Part shown: positions 8,481-15,310 of the stretch, piece after piece
Position numbering within the stretch: the first letter of the stretch is position 1
Layout of the letters: every line of letters starts with the position of its first letter
DNA from: Lysobacterales bacterium UBA2790
Lineage (GTDB): Bacteria > Pseudomonadota > Gammaproteobacteria > Xanthomonadales > Xanthomonadaceae
Direction: 5' to 3'
Assembly: GCA_002352135.1 (NCBI GenBank)
Contig: DEHW01000202.1
Location: forward strand, 14,484-34,717
Length of the DNA: 20,234 nucleotides
The notes under the pieces: model-generated
The model's database searches: none
Told to the model about the DNA's origin: nothing
Seen by the model: the letters and a program-made list of their open reading frames with translations, nothing else
Made by a program: the position numbers and the translations under genes

Positions 8481-9496
8481 ACAACACGCTGGATTCGCGC
8501 GCCGAAGCCGGTCTGCGCTGGGCGGTTCATTCACTTGGCGGGGCAACGCTGCAGCTTCAAGCAGCGGCTGCGGATGCCAGCGCGAGGCGCTACCTACCGG
8601 TGCAGGGTGCAGGCACCGCTTTGCTGCTGATGGATTCGCCTCCCGAGCAAGTGCCCTTGCAGCCCTGGCTAAGCATCGGCGAACTCCTGCGCTCACAGTA
8701 CCTGCGCGTACCAAAGGTGCTTGCGGCGGATCCAGCGCAGGGCTTTGCCCTGATCGAGCATCTCGGCGATCGTCTATTGCTCAGTGAGTTGGTCGACGCC
8801 CAGCAACTGGGCGCCATGCCGCGAGTCGATTCGTACTACCTGCAGGCGATGGACAACATCTACCGCATGCAAACCCGCATCGCACCCGAAGCCGTGCCTG
8901 CCTACGACGAGGCCAGGCTGCGCATGGAATTGGAGCTGATGCCGACCTGGTTCCTGCAGCGCCACCTTGGCGTGGAGCCCAGTTGCGCGGAGTGGGATGT
9001 GCTGGAGGAGAGCTTTCGACAACTGATCGACAACGCCCTCTCACAACCACAGGTGTTCGTGCATCGGGACTTCCACGCCCGCAACCTCATTCCCACCGAC
9101 GAGGGCTTGGCCCTGATCGACTTTCAGGATGCGCTACGCGGTGCCTTCACCTACGACCTGGTTTCGCTGCTGCGCGACTGCTACGTGCGCTGGCCGGAGC
9201 AAGACGTCTACCGCTGGGCAGAGTCGTTCCGCAGGATGTGGGTAGACTCCGGCAGGATCGCCGACGATGCGGAACGTTTTCATCGCGCCTTCGACTGGAT
9301 GGGACTGCAGCGCCACATCAAGGTGTTGGGGATTTTCTGCCGCCTGCACTATCGCGATGGCAAGACCGGTTACCTCGGCGATCTGCCACGTGTGCTCAGC
9401 TATGTGCTGGATATCGCACAGCGCTGGCCCGAATTCGCAGACTTGCGCGCGCTTTTGCTACGCGTGACCGCCACCGCCGATCTGAGCGCCACATGA
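8477..9496 (+). CDS. amgK: N-acetylmuramate/N-acetylglucosamine anomeric kinase AmgK
   Basis: A 339-residue aminoglycoside-phosphotransferase-fold kinase, the same length as known AmgK proteins. It phosphorylates MurNAc (and GlcNAc) at C1 in the cell-wall recycling route that bypasses de novo UDP-MurNAc synthesis. The catalytic loop is VHRDFHARNL (195-204, D198) and the metal-binding DFQD is at 215-218. The N-terminal part carries ASARRYLPV, where family members have an S-x-R-R/Y motif. The most likely start is the TTG at 8477, overlapping the HDAC stop (ATTGA); no ATG lies nearby in frame before conserved sequence. The ATGA overlap with murU downstream confirms the pathway assignment. Confidence 0.9.
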   Translation: MNNTLDSRAEAGLRWAVHSLGGATLQLQAAAADASARRYLPVQGAGTALLLMDSPPEQVPLQPWLSIGELLRSQYLRVPKVLAADPAQGFALIEHLGDRLLLSELVDAQQLGAMPRVDSYYLQAMDNIYRMQTRIAPEAVPAYDEARLRMELELMPTWFLQRHLGVEPSCAEWDVLEESFRQLIDNALSQPQVFVHRDFHARNLIPTDEGLALIDFQDALRGAFTYDLVSLLRDCYVRWPEQDVYRWAESFRRMWVDSGRIADDAERFHRAFDWMGLQRHIKVLGIFCRLHYRDGKTGYLGDLPRVLSYVLDIAQRWPEFADLRALLLRVTATADLSAT

Positions 9497-10221
9497 GCGA
9501 CGACGTTCTCGACAGCGCCATCATTCTGGCCGCTGGCCTCGGAGAGCGCATGCGTCCGTTGACGACGCATACCCCCAAACCACTGCTTTACTGTGGCGGT
9601 AAGCGCTTGATCGAATGGCATCTGGAGGCACTCGCGCGCGCCGGATTTTCCCGAGTGATCATCAACATCAGTCACCTTGCCGAGCAATTCGAACCAGCAC
9701 TCGGCGATGGATCGCGCTGGGGTTTGAGCATTCTCTACAGCCACGAAGGCGCTATTCCGCTCGAAACCGGCGGCGGCATTTGGCACGCGCTGCCATTGCT
9801 GCAGCGCGAACAGTTTCTGGTGGTCAACGGAGACGTGTTCTGCGATGTGGATTTTGCCAACTGGCGCGCATCACCAGCGGGTTTGGCGCGCCTGTTGCTG
9901 GTCGACAATCCGCCGCAGCATCCCGCGGGCGATTTCCACCTCGACCAATTCGGTCAGGTCTTCGCAGAAGGCTCACCGAAACTGACCTATTCGGGGATTG
10001 GGACTTACCGCTCGGCACTGTGGGACGACTGGCAAACGCAGATCGCGACCGACGAGGCCTCGCTCGCGACGCCGCCACGATTCAAATTGGCGCCACTGTT
10101 ACGACGCGCTATGCGCATGGAAGGCGCAGAGGGTATTCGACACGAGGGCCGCTGGCACGATATCGGCACGCCGGAGCGGCTCTATTCACTGGACGCAGAA
10201 ATACAAACGCCCCGCCGGTAG
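9493..10221 (+). CDS. murU: N-acetylmuramate alpha-1-phosphate uridylyltransferase MurU
   Basis: 242 residues of the sugar-1-phosphate nucleotidyltransferase fold. It uses UTP and MurNAc-1-phosphate to make UDP-MurNAc, the step after AmgK. Motifs: LAAGLGERMRPLT (12-24), the substrate-contacting lysine in HTPKPLL (K29), LETGGGI (90-96) and VVNGDVFCDVD (110-120), with the metal-binding Asp in NGD. The length and the GGGI loop fit MurU rather than larger GlmU or RmlA enzymes. The ATG at 9493 overlaps the amgK stop by four bases. This is the last gene of the run. Confidence 0.92.
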   Translation: MSDDVLDSAIILAAGLGERMRPLTTHTPKPLLYCGGKRLIEWHLEALARAGFSRVIINISHLAEQFEPALGDGSRWGLSILYSHEGAIPLETGGGIWHALPLLQREQFLVVNGDVFCDVDFANWRASPAGLARLLLVDNPPQHPAGDFHLDQFGQVFAEGSPKLTYSGIGTYRSALWDDWQTQIATDEASLATPPRFKLAPLLRRAMRMEGAEGIRHEGRWHDIGTPERLYSLDAEIQTPRR

Positions 10222-10250
10222 ACATACCGACGAGGCGCTGGATCGACTGC

Positions 10251-10264
10251 CGGGCTTCAGCCCG
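10251..10264. terminator. Short GC hairpin between the convergent murU and bTHX genes
   Basis: CGGGC, loop TTCA, GCCCG forms a perfect 5-bp stem between two convergent genes. A second small stem, CGGTA-GACA-TACCG, overlaps the murU stop at about 10216. Neither has a T-run on either strand, so a bidirectional terminator role is only suggested by position. Confidence 0.35.
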
Positions 10265-10277
10265 TGTCATCGACAAC

Positions 10278-10433
10278 TCAGGCTTTTTTCTTCGCCGCCG
10301 CTTTCTTGGCGACCGGAGCCTTGACCGTCACTGCCACCTTCGGCGCAACAGTGGAAGTACTGTGGCTACGCGAATTGCCATAGCTACCCTTGTAGATCTT
10401 GCCTTTGCGTGTACGGCTATCACCCTTGCCCAT
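10278..10433 (-). CDS. Small ribosomal subunit protein bTHX (30S protein THX)
   Basis: A 51-residue gene easily missed for its size. The N-terminus MGKGDSRTRKGKIYKGSYGN (1-20) is the THX signature, a basic peptide that sits in the head of the 30S subunit. The core is followed by an unusual tail: a Ser/Thr-rich stretch (SRSHSTSTVA), then a Pro/Val/Lys/Ala segment ending AKKAAAKKKA, reminiscent of histone-like lysine-alanine tails. Typical THX proteins are about 25-30 residues, so the tail roughly doubles the length. The ATG at 10433 is preceded by AGGAG seven bases upstream. That site is partly buried in a hairpin (10442-10483). The gene lies 86 bases downstream of merC on the same strand and converges on murU. 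Confidence 0.88.
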   Translation of the reverse strand: MGKGDSRTRKGKIYKGSYGNSRSHSTSTVAPKVAVTVKAPVAKKAAAKKKA

Positions 10434-10441
10434 GATTTTCT

Positions 10442-10483
10442 CCTGATATCGGCGGATGCGAAACGGCCGCCAAGGGTATCAGG
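10442..10483 (-). promoter_or_regulatory. Leader hairpin that can mask the bTHX ribosome-binding site
   Basis: In the mRNA sense, CCTGATA (10483-10477) pairs perfectly with TATCAGG (10448-10442). Inside it GGCGG (10471-10467) pairs with CCGCC (10455-10451) around an 11-base loop. The right arm of the outer stem contains the AGG of the AGGAG Shine-Dalgarno (10444-10440). When folded, the structure would limit ribosome access, as in ribosomal-protein feedback leaders. The pairing is read from the sequence; the regulation is inference. Confidence 0.5.
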
Positions 10484-10519
10484 TCACCGCGCACGCGCAA
10501 AACCCAAGCGTCCATCCGT

Positions 10520-10963
10520 TCAATGTCGGCACGTCGCATCGTGGACGTGACCGTGCGCCAAGCGCAAGTTGATCAGATGCGCCATGGCAATCAGGGTGCC
10601 GCCTGCGGTCATACCGAGCGCATGCTCAACGACTTCGTGATGCCAAGGACCAAAGGTCGACCACCAGACCAGCAACAAGCCAGGAACCAGTACGGTCAAC
10701 GCGCGAAACGCCCGATGTCGGCGGTAACCGATCAGCAGACTGCCAAGCGCCCACAACGTGGCAAACACGACAAAGCCCTGCTCCAGCGACTCCGAGGCCA
10801 GCCAGGTCAAGCCCAACGACGGAATCAACGCCAACAAGAGCGGCCAACTCGCGCAATGAATCGCGCAGGCGATCGAAGCGACCGCGCCAAGCTGATCGAC
10901 TCGCCTCGCTACCTCGGGGCTGGCTTCAGTTGGCACGGACACCTCGGGAAGGGTGATAGCCAT
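10520..10963 (-). CDS. MerC-domain membrane protein, probable zinc-linked metal transporter
   Basis: 147 residues with about four membrane helices. The first helix carries SIACAIHCASWPLL, with C33, H36 and C37 forming the C-x3-C metal motif typical of the MerC family. The C-terminus is histidine-rich (HGHVHDATCRH). MerC was first described as a mercuric ion carrier of mer operons, but there is no mer context here: no MerR, MerA or MerT. Instead it is divergent from a ZnuD-like receptor, with a Zur-like box immediately upstream (10991-11006), so a role in zinc movement is more likely. The start is ATG 10963, with GGGAG six bases upstream; a TTG at 10987 would add eight residues and run into the operator. 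Confidence 0.85.
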   Translation of the reverse strand: MAITLPEVSVPTEASPEVARRVDQLGAVASIACAIHCASWPLLLALIPSLGLTWLASESLEQGFVVFATLWALGSLLIGYRRHRAFRALTVLVPGLLLVWWSTFGPWHHEVVEHALGMTAGGTLIAMAHLINLRLAHGHVHDATCRH

Positions 10964-10990
10964 CGGGGACTCCCGCAGAATTTGCAACAG

Positions 10991-11006
10991 TGTAACATAT
11001 CATTCC
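10991..11006 (-). promoter_or_regulatory. Candidate Zur box facing merC
   Basis: GGAATGATATGTTACA on the minus strand. Its GATATGTTACA part matches 9 of 11 positions of the enterobacterial Zur half-site GAAATGTTATA. The other half is weak. It lies 28 bases before the merC ATG and is 12/16 identical to the box at 11094. Confidence 0.5.
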
Positions 11007-11093
11007 ACGCTCGCCTGCACCGCCAGACCGGACCGCCACGCAGGCATCCTGTGAGTGTCACCGGACTGTTGAACTGGACGAGCATCTGTTTTT

Positions 11094-11109
11094 GGAATGC
11101 AACGTTATA
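11094..11109 (+). promoter_or_regulatory. Candidate Zur box facing znuD
   Basis: GGAATGCAACGTTATA. GCAACGTTATA matches 9 of 11 positions of the Zur half-site GAAATGTTATA; the second half is poor. It ends 16 bases before the znuD ATG and overlaps a possible -10 box (TTATAA). It is an inverted, 12/16 identical copy of the merC-side box. Confidence 0.5.
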
Positions 11110-11125
11110 AACAAACGAGGAACGC

Positions 11126-13318
11126 ATGAAACGACGCGCATTGACTCTTAGCGTGACGCTGGCCCTGGCCCAGCACACTGCCGCTGCCCAGAACCATGAC
11201 ACCGAACGCGCTCGCCAACTCGATCAGTTGGTGGTGACCGCATCGCCATTGCGTCAGAACGCCGAGGACATTCTGCAGCCGGTGAGCATTCTGAGCGGAG
11301 AAAAGCTCGATGCCCGCAAGCAGGCGACGCTTGGACAGACACTGGCCAATGAAGTCGGTGTGCAGAGCAGTTACTTCGGTCCCGGCGTTGGACGCCCCAT
11401 CATCCGCGGACAAGATGGCGCGCGCGTTCAAGTGCTCAGCGAAGGTCTGGCTACGGGCGATGTTTCTGCGGTCAGCGTCGACCATGCGCTGAGCATCGAG
11501 CCCTTCCTCGCCGATCAGATCGAAGTTCTGCGCGGACCGGCCACCTTGCTGTACGGCAGTGGCGCTATTGGCGGCGCCGTCAACGTGGTCGACGGACGAA
11601 TCGCCGAAGCCTTGCCCGACCAGCCGATCAGTGGTCGCGCCGAAGCGCGCCTTGCCAGCGGCAACGACGAGCGCAGCGCGATGGGCCGCCTCGACGCACG
11701 CACCGGCAACATCGTTGTGCATGTGGACGCGTTGAGCCGCAAGACAGACGACTACGACATTCCCGGCTACGCCGAGTCGGCCGCGCTGCGGGCTGAGGAA
11801 GAAGCGGAGGAAGGCGATCACGAACATGAGCACGAAGAAGAAGCCTATGGGAGCCTCCCGAACAGCGCGCTGGAAACGCAAGCCGGCGCAGTCGGCCTAA
11901 GTTGGATCGGTGAGCGAGGCTTCGTTGGTGCGAGTATCAGCCGTTATGACACCCTTTACGGCGTACCCGGCCACCAGCACATCGAGCACACCCATGCTGG
12001 TGATGAGGGAGAGGAAGGAGAGCACGAGGACGAGTCTGTTTCCATTGACCTGGACCAGCGTCGTCATGAGATTCGTGCCGGACTGGACGACGTCGGTTTC
12101 TTGGAAACTTTGCGCTTCAAGTTTGCCAACACCGACTACCAGCATCTCGAACTGGAAGGCGAGGACGTCGGGACGCGTTTCGACAACCAGAGTCGCGAAG
12201 CGCGCGTTGAGGCTGTCCATGTGCCTGTGCTGGGATTCGCGGGCGCACTGGGTGCGCAATGGTCCGACCGCGAGTTTGATGCTATCGGCGAAGAGGCGTT
12301 CGTGCCCAGCACCGAAACGCGCGACCATGGCTTGTTCTGGACCGGCGAACAAACCTTCGGCGATTTCAAGGTGGACCTGGGTTTACGCGCTGACAAGAAT
12401 GCGATTCAGACCATCCCTCAGGAAGTTGCACCAAACCGTTTGATCGAGCGCGACTTCGATACCCGCAGCGCATCGGCCGCATTCAAATGGGACGCGTCCG
12501 ATCAACTGCATCTGACCCTCGGCCTCGATAGCGCGCAACGCGCACCCACAGCGGAAGAGCTCTACTCGAATGGTCTGCACGTCGCGACGGGCGTACTGGA
12601 AATCGGCACCGACACACTGAAGAAGGAAATTGCCAACCAGATCGAAGTAGGCTTGCACTGGCATGGCGAGCGCGTCAAAGCAAGCGCCAACCTGTTCAGC
12701 ACCTGGATGGACAACTACATCTATCTGAGCGAACTAGAGAGTCTGTCGCAACCCGGCACCGTGCTTGCCGACGGCGGCATTCCTATTGCGCTATGGAGCC
12801 AGGCTGATGCGCGCTTCACCGGCATCGAACTCGAAGCCAGCTTCCTGCTAGCGGACAACGCCAGTGGCGAATGGGATCTGCGCGTCTTTGCTGATCGGGT
12901 CAAGGCGACGCTACAGGGTGAAGGCAGTCGCGACATGGCGGTCGTGGTTTTTCATGAAGACCACACCCACCACCACCTTGGCGTGCAATCACTGGAAGGC
13001 AATCTGCCCCGCATCGCACCGATGCGTGTTGGCGCAGATCTGGATTGGCGCAAGAATGCATGGCGTGCGTCGCTGAGCGTCGTCAACTACCGAGCTCAGG
13101 ATGATGTGGCGGCCTACGAGACGCCATCGGATGGCTATGTCCTGGTAGACGCCAATCTGGCCTGGCATCACGACACGGTTGGCGGACTGGGTTTCGAGTG
13201 GTTCGTCGATGCGCAGAACCTGCTCGATGAAGAGGCGCGCCAGCACACCTCCTTCCTGAAAGATCGCGCACCGTTGCCCGGACGCATACTCGGCACCGGC
13301 ATCCGCGTGTTCTTCTGA
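11126..13318 (+). CDS. znuD: ZnuD-like TonB-dependent outer-membrane zinc receptor
   Basis: 730 residues with a signal peptide (cleavage near AAAQ, about residue 22), a TonB box in DQLVVTAS (33-40), a plug domain containing PIIRGQDGARVQVL (91-104) and LRGPATLLYGSGAIGGAVNV (135-154), then a beta-barrel ending in the aromatic RVFF. Three putative extracellular loops are rich in His and Glu: 223-239 (H232, H234, H236), 283-301 (H283, H285, H288, H290, H300) and 609-617 (H610, H613, H615-617). Such loops are a hallmark of ZnuD, which imports zinc across the outer membrane. Divergent MerC, a nearby Zur-type regulator and a Zur-like box at the promoter agree. The start ATG has GAGGA six bases upstream. 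Heme or another metal as additional cargo cannot be excluded. Confidence 0.88.
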   Translation: MKRRALTLSVTLALAQHTAAAQNHDTERARQLDQLVVTASPLRQNAEDILQPVSILSGEKLDARKQATLGQTLANEVGVQSSYFGPGVGRPIIRGQDGARVQVLSEGLATGDVSAVSVDHALSIEPFLADQIEVLRGPATLLYGSGAIGGAVNVVDGRIAEALPDQPISGRAEARLASGNDERSAMGRLDARTGNIVVHVDALSRKTDDYDIPGYAESAALRAEEEAEEGDHEHEHEEEAYGSLPNSALETQAGAVGLSWIGERGFVGASISRYDTLYGVPGHQHIEHTHAGDEGEEGEHEDESVSIDLDQRRHEIRAGLDDVGFLETLRFKFANTDYQHLELEGEDVGTRFDNQSREARVEAVHVPVLGFAGALGAQWSDREFDAIGEEAFVPSTETRDHGLFWTGEQTFGDFKVDLGLRADKNAIQTIPQEVAPNRLIERDFDTRSASAAFKWDASDQLHLTLGLDSAQRAPTAEELYSNGLHVATGVLEIGTDTLKKEIANQIEVGLHWHGERVKASANLFSTWMDNYIYLSELESLSQPGTVLADGGIPIALWSQADARFTGIELEASFLLADNASGEWDLRVFADRVKATLQGEGSRDMAVVVFHEDHTHHHLGVQSLEGNLPRIAPMRVGADLDWRKNAWRASLSVVNYRAQDDVAAYETPSDGYVLVDANLAWHHDTVGGLGFEWFVDAQNLLDEEARQHTSFLKDRAPLPGRILGTGIRVFF

Positions 13319-13350
13319 TCAAGCAAGCGGGCCGCGCGGTCCAACGAAGT

Positions 13351-13369
13351 CGACGCCCATCGGGCGTCG
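13351..13369. terminator. Strong hairpin between convergent znuD and the M14-like gene
   Basis: CGACGCCC, loop ATC, GGGCGTCG is a perfect 8-bp stem, 32 bases after the znuD stop and directly next to the stop of the opposing gene. A second GC stem (GGGCCG/CGGTCC, 13329-13342) precedes it. No T-run follows on either strand. The position suggests a shared transcription barrier or mRNA 3'-end. Confidence 0.5.
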
Positions 13370-13370
13370 G

Positions 13371-14765
13371 CTACTCAAACTCGTCTTCCAGCCCTTCCGC
13401 GCTTTCTCTTCCGAGGCGGCGATCCGATGGTGCGTCTTCCTCATACGGCGCGATCTCCGTTCCGCTTTGTGCCGCATCGACGGCACCGCGCTCGGAGGTC
13501 GTCTCGCCAATGTGGAATACCGCATAGCCGGGCAGCACCACTTGGTTCTGCGCCATGCCGATGACCTGCCCGGCGACATCCGAGGTCAGCTCAAACTCCT
13601 GATCCTGTAGCGGGTCCACCACGCGCCCCAAGCGCTGTCCCTTGATCACCCGCTCGCCAAGCTTCACATCGCTGATCAGCATGCCTCCGGCATCGGCGCG
13701 AACCCAGCGTGATTCGTAGAAGAACGGCTGTGGTTCCAGCCACTCTGGTGCATCCCGCACCATGCCCAGTTTGTGTATCAGGGTCAGGATCGCCTGGATT
13801 CCAGTTCCGATTTCCGCCGCCTGCAGTTGCCCTGGTCCGCCGACCTCGAAGGTCACGGCAGGAATGCCCGCCTTGGCAGCCGCAACGCGCAGCATGCCTT
13901 TGCTTCCCTCGCTATGCAGAACGGTCACCGCGCCGAATCCGCGAGTGAACTCGAGAACAGCAGGCTCGCGCAGATCGGCTCTCACCTGCGGCAAGTTAAC
14001 CCGCTCAAAGCTGCCAGTATGGAAGTCGACCAGGGCGTCACAGTGCTTGATCACGTTTTCAAAGAAGCTGTCGGCGATGCGTGAGGCAATGCTGCCGAAG
14101 CGCGAACCGGGGAAGTAGCGGTTCAAGTCGCGTCGATCCGGCAAATAGCGGGAGCCGCGACCGAATCCGAACAGGTTGACGATCGGCACGCTGACGATGG
14201 TCCCGGCAAGGCGTTCCGGCGACACCTCGCGGGAAATGCGCCGCACGATTTCGATCCCGTTCAACTCGTCACCATGAATCCCGGCTGTGAGGCACAAGAC
14301 CAAGCCCGGTCGGTCGCCATGGATGACCACCACGGGACTGAGCTGCTCACCACCTGCATAGGCCTGATTGGCATTCCACTGCAATCGACCCCGCGTTCCT
14401 GGACGCACCTCGCCACCGAGAATCCGGAATGGTTCACCCAGCGGTGGACCGATGAATTCGTTGCGGGTGGAATCGCCGCGCGGGTCGATCAAGGGCGGTC
14501 CCGCGTCACGCTGGGTCTCATCCAGCGCCAAGATTTCCGGCGCTGGCGGACCTTCCAGCACAGCGCTGGAAACACGCGCCCGGTATGCCTGTTGGCGTTG
14601 AGCAGCGCGTGCGCGTGCCTCGGCGCGCCGAACCAGTTCGCTGTGGCTTGATTCGGGAGCCGTGGGATCAGGCCACGGGCCGGACTGCGCCGATGCCTCG
14701 CCAGACAAGACCAGCAAGGCTAAACAGGTGACCCACGAGCGGGACCACCTCCCGTCAGTCCGCAT
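13371..14765 (-). CDS. Secreted succinylglutamate desuccinylase/aspartoacylase-family (M14-like) zinc hydrolase
   Basis: 464 residues from ATG 14765, which has GGAG six bases upstream and gives a clean signal peptide (CLALLVLSGEASA, then Gln). An in-frame upstream start would add a basic leader that spoils it. The catalytic domain shows the M14-type zinc site GIHGDELNGIEIVRR (H164 and E167), DLNR (213-216), the third ligand in DFHTG (H249) and the catalytic glutamate in FEVGG (E307). A C-terminal beta domain (about 350-430) resembles the biotinyl-lipoyl-like or barwin-like C-terminal part common in this superfamily. The last 40 residues are acidic and low-complexity. Being exported, it is unlikely to be an arginine-catabolism enzyme; a periplasmic amide or peptide substrate is more plausible. 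It overlaps the zur stop by 11 bases. Confidence 0.85.
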   Translation of the reverse strand: MRTDGRWSRSWVTCLALLVLSGEASAQSGPWPDPTAPESSHSELVRRAEARARAAQRQQAYRARVSSAVLEGPPAPEILALDETQRDAGPPLIDPRGDSTRNEFIGPPLGEPFRILGGEVRPGTRGRLQWNANQAYAGGEQLSPVVVIHGDRPGLVLCLTAGIHGDELNGIEIVRRISREVSPERLAGTIVSVPIVNLFGFGRGSRYLPDRRDLNRYFPGSRFGSIASRIADSFFENVIKHCDALVDFHTGSFERVNLPQVRADLREPAVLEFTRGFGAVTVLHSEGSKGMLRVAAAKAGIPAVTFEVGGPGQLQAAEIGTGIQAILTLIHKLGMVRDAPEWLEPQPFFYESRWVRADAGGMLISDVKLGERVIKGQRLGRVVDPLQDQEFELTSDVAGQVIGMAQNQVVLPGYAVFHIGETTSERGAVDAAQSGTEIAPYEEDAPSDRRLGRESAEGLEDEFE

Positions 14766-15273
14766 CCGCGTCTCCGCCCTTCGAGCACTGCGCGCACACA
14801 CCATGCACTTCGAGGGTCTGCGCCTGCGGTGTAAAGCCCAAGGCGCTCGCTTGCTCAACCAGCAAGCGGGTCACGCCTTCGTCTTCCAGTTCGACCGCCA
14901 CGTGGCAATGGTCACAGATCAGAAATGGCACCGAGTGATGGCTGCGTGGCTGGTGGCAACCTACGAAGGCATTGATCGATTCCAGCTTGTGAATGAAGCC
15001 ATTGTCGAGCAGGAAGTCCAAAGCCCGATAAACCGTGGGCGGTGCGACCGCACCACGCTCATCGCGCATCATGTCGAGCAGGGCGTATGCCTTCAGAGGC
15101 TTGCCCGCAGAAGCGATGAGGCGCAGGACGCGCTCGCGCAGCGGGGTCAAACGCAGACCACGCTCGATACAAACCCGACCGACCTCTCGTACATACTCGG
15201 CGGGCTCGTGGACGTGGTGCTCGGGGTGATTGCAGGCTTGCGGCGCGATAGCAGGCTTCATGCGTCCGATCAT
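14755..15273 (-). CDS. zur: Fur-family zinc uptake regulator Zur
   Basis: 172 residues. A His/Cys-rich leader (CNHPEHHVHEPAEYV, 14-28) precedes the winged-helix DNA-binding domain (about 30-105), with LRLTPLRERVLRLI at 40-53 and PPTVYRALDFLLDNGFIHKL (78-97), the PTVYRAL recognition-helix signature of Fur-family regulators. The dimerisation half has two structural zinc pairs, C120-x2-C123 and C160-x2-C163, and histidines 112-113 in GCHQPRSHH. NAFVGC in place of the Fur HHDH-type sequence, and the ZnuD/MerC context, favour Zur over Fur. It would repress zinc uptake when Zn-bound. The start could be ATG 15273 or 15261, both before the conserved part; a TTG at 15321 is less likely. It lies 37 bases after the preceding gene and overlaps the next, so it is probably co-transcribed with gltX. 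Confidence 0.87.
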   Translation of the reverse strand: MIGRMKPAIAPQACNHPEHHVHEPAEYVREVGRVCIERGLRLTPLRERVLRLIASAGKPLKAYALLDMMRDERGAVAPPTVYRALDFLLDNGFIHKLESINAFVGCHQPRSHHSVPFLICDHCHVAVELEDEGVTRLLVEQASALGFTPQAQTLEVHGVCAQCSKGGDADAD

Positions 15274-15310
15274 AGCACCGCAGGCGGCGCGACCTTTTGC
15301 GGCCCTCCGC

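Larger units (their letters stand above)
10964..11125. promoter_or_regulatory. Divergent merC-znuD control region
   Basis: 162 bases between divergent start codons. Each end carries one copy of a 16-base Zur-like motif pointing toward its own gene (10991-11006 and 11094-11109). TTATAA at 11105-11110 and TATGTT on the minus strand at 10999-10994 are possible -10 boxes overlapping these motifs, so a bound repressor would block polymerase. GAGGA lies six bases before the znuD ATG. Confidence 0.5.

Noticed and set aside
7617..8714. Minus-strand open frame of 365 codons
   Set aside because: Antisense to the HDAC-family gene and the start of amgK, both with full catalytic motifs.
8983..10221. Much longer version of murU starting at 8983
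   Set aside because: The extra N-terminal part is a shadow of amgK in another frame; MurU homology begins at 9493.
10520..10963. A mercury-resistance (mer) operon
   Set aside because: Only the MerC-family protein is present; MerR, MerT, MerP and MerA are absent and the context is zinc.
11105..11881. Minus-strand open frame of 258 codons opposite the znuD start
   Set aside because: Antisense to the signal peptide and plug of the receptor and to its promoter; no family features.
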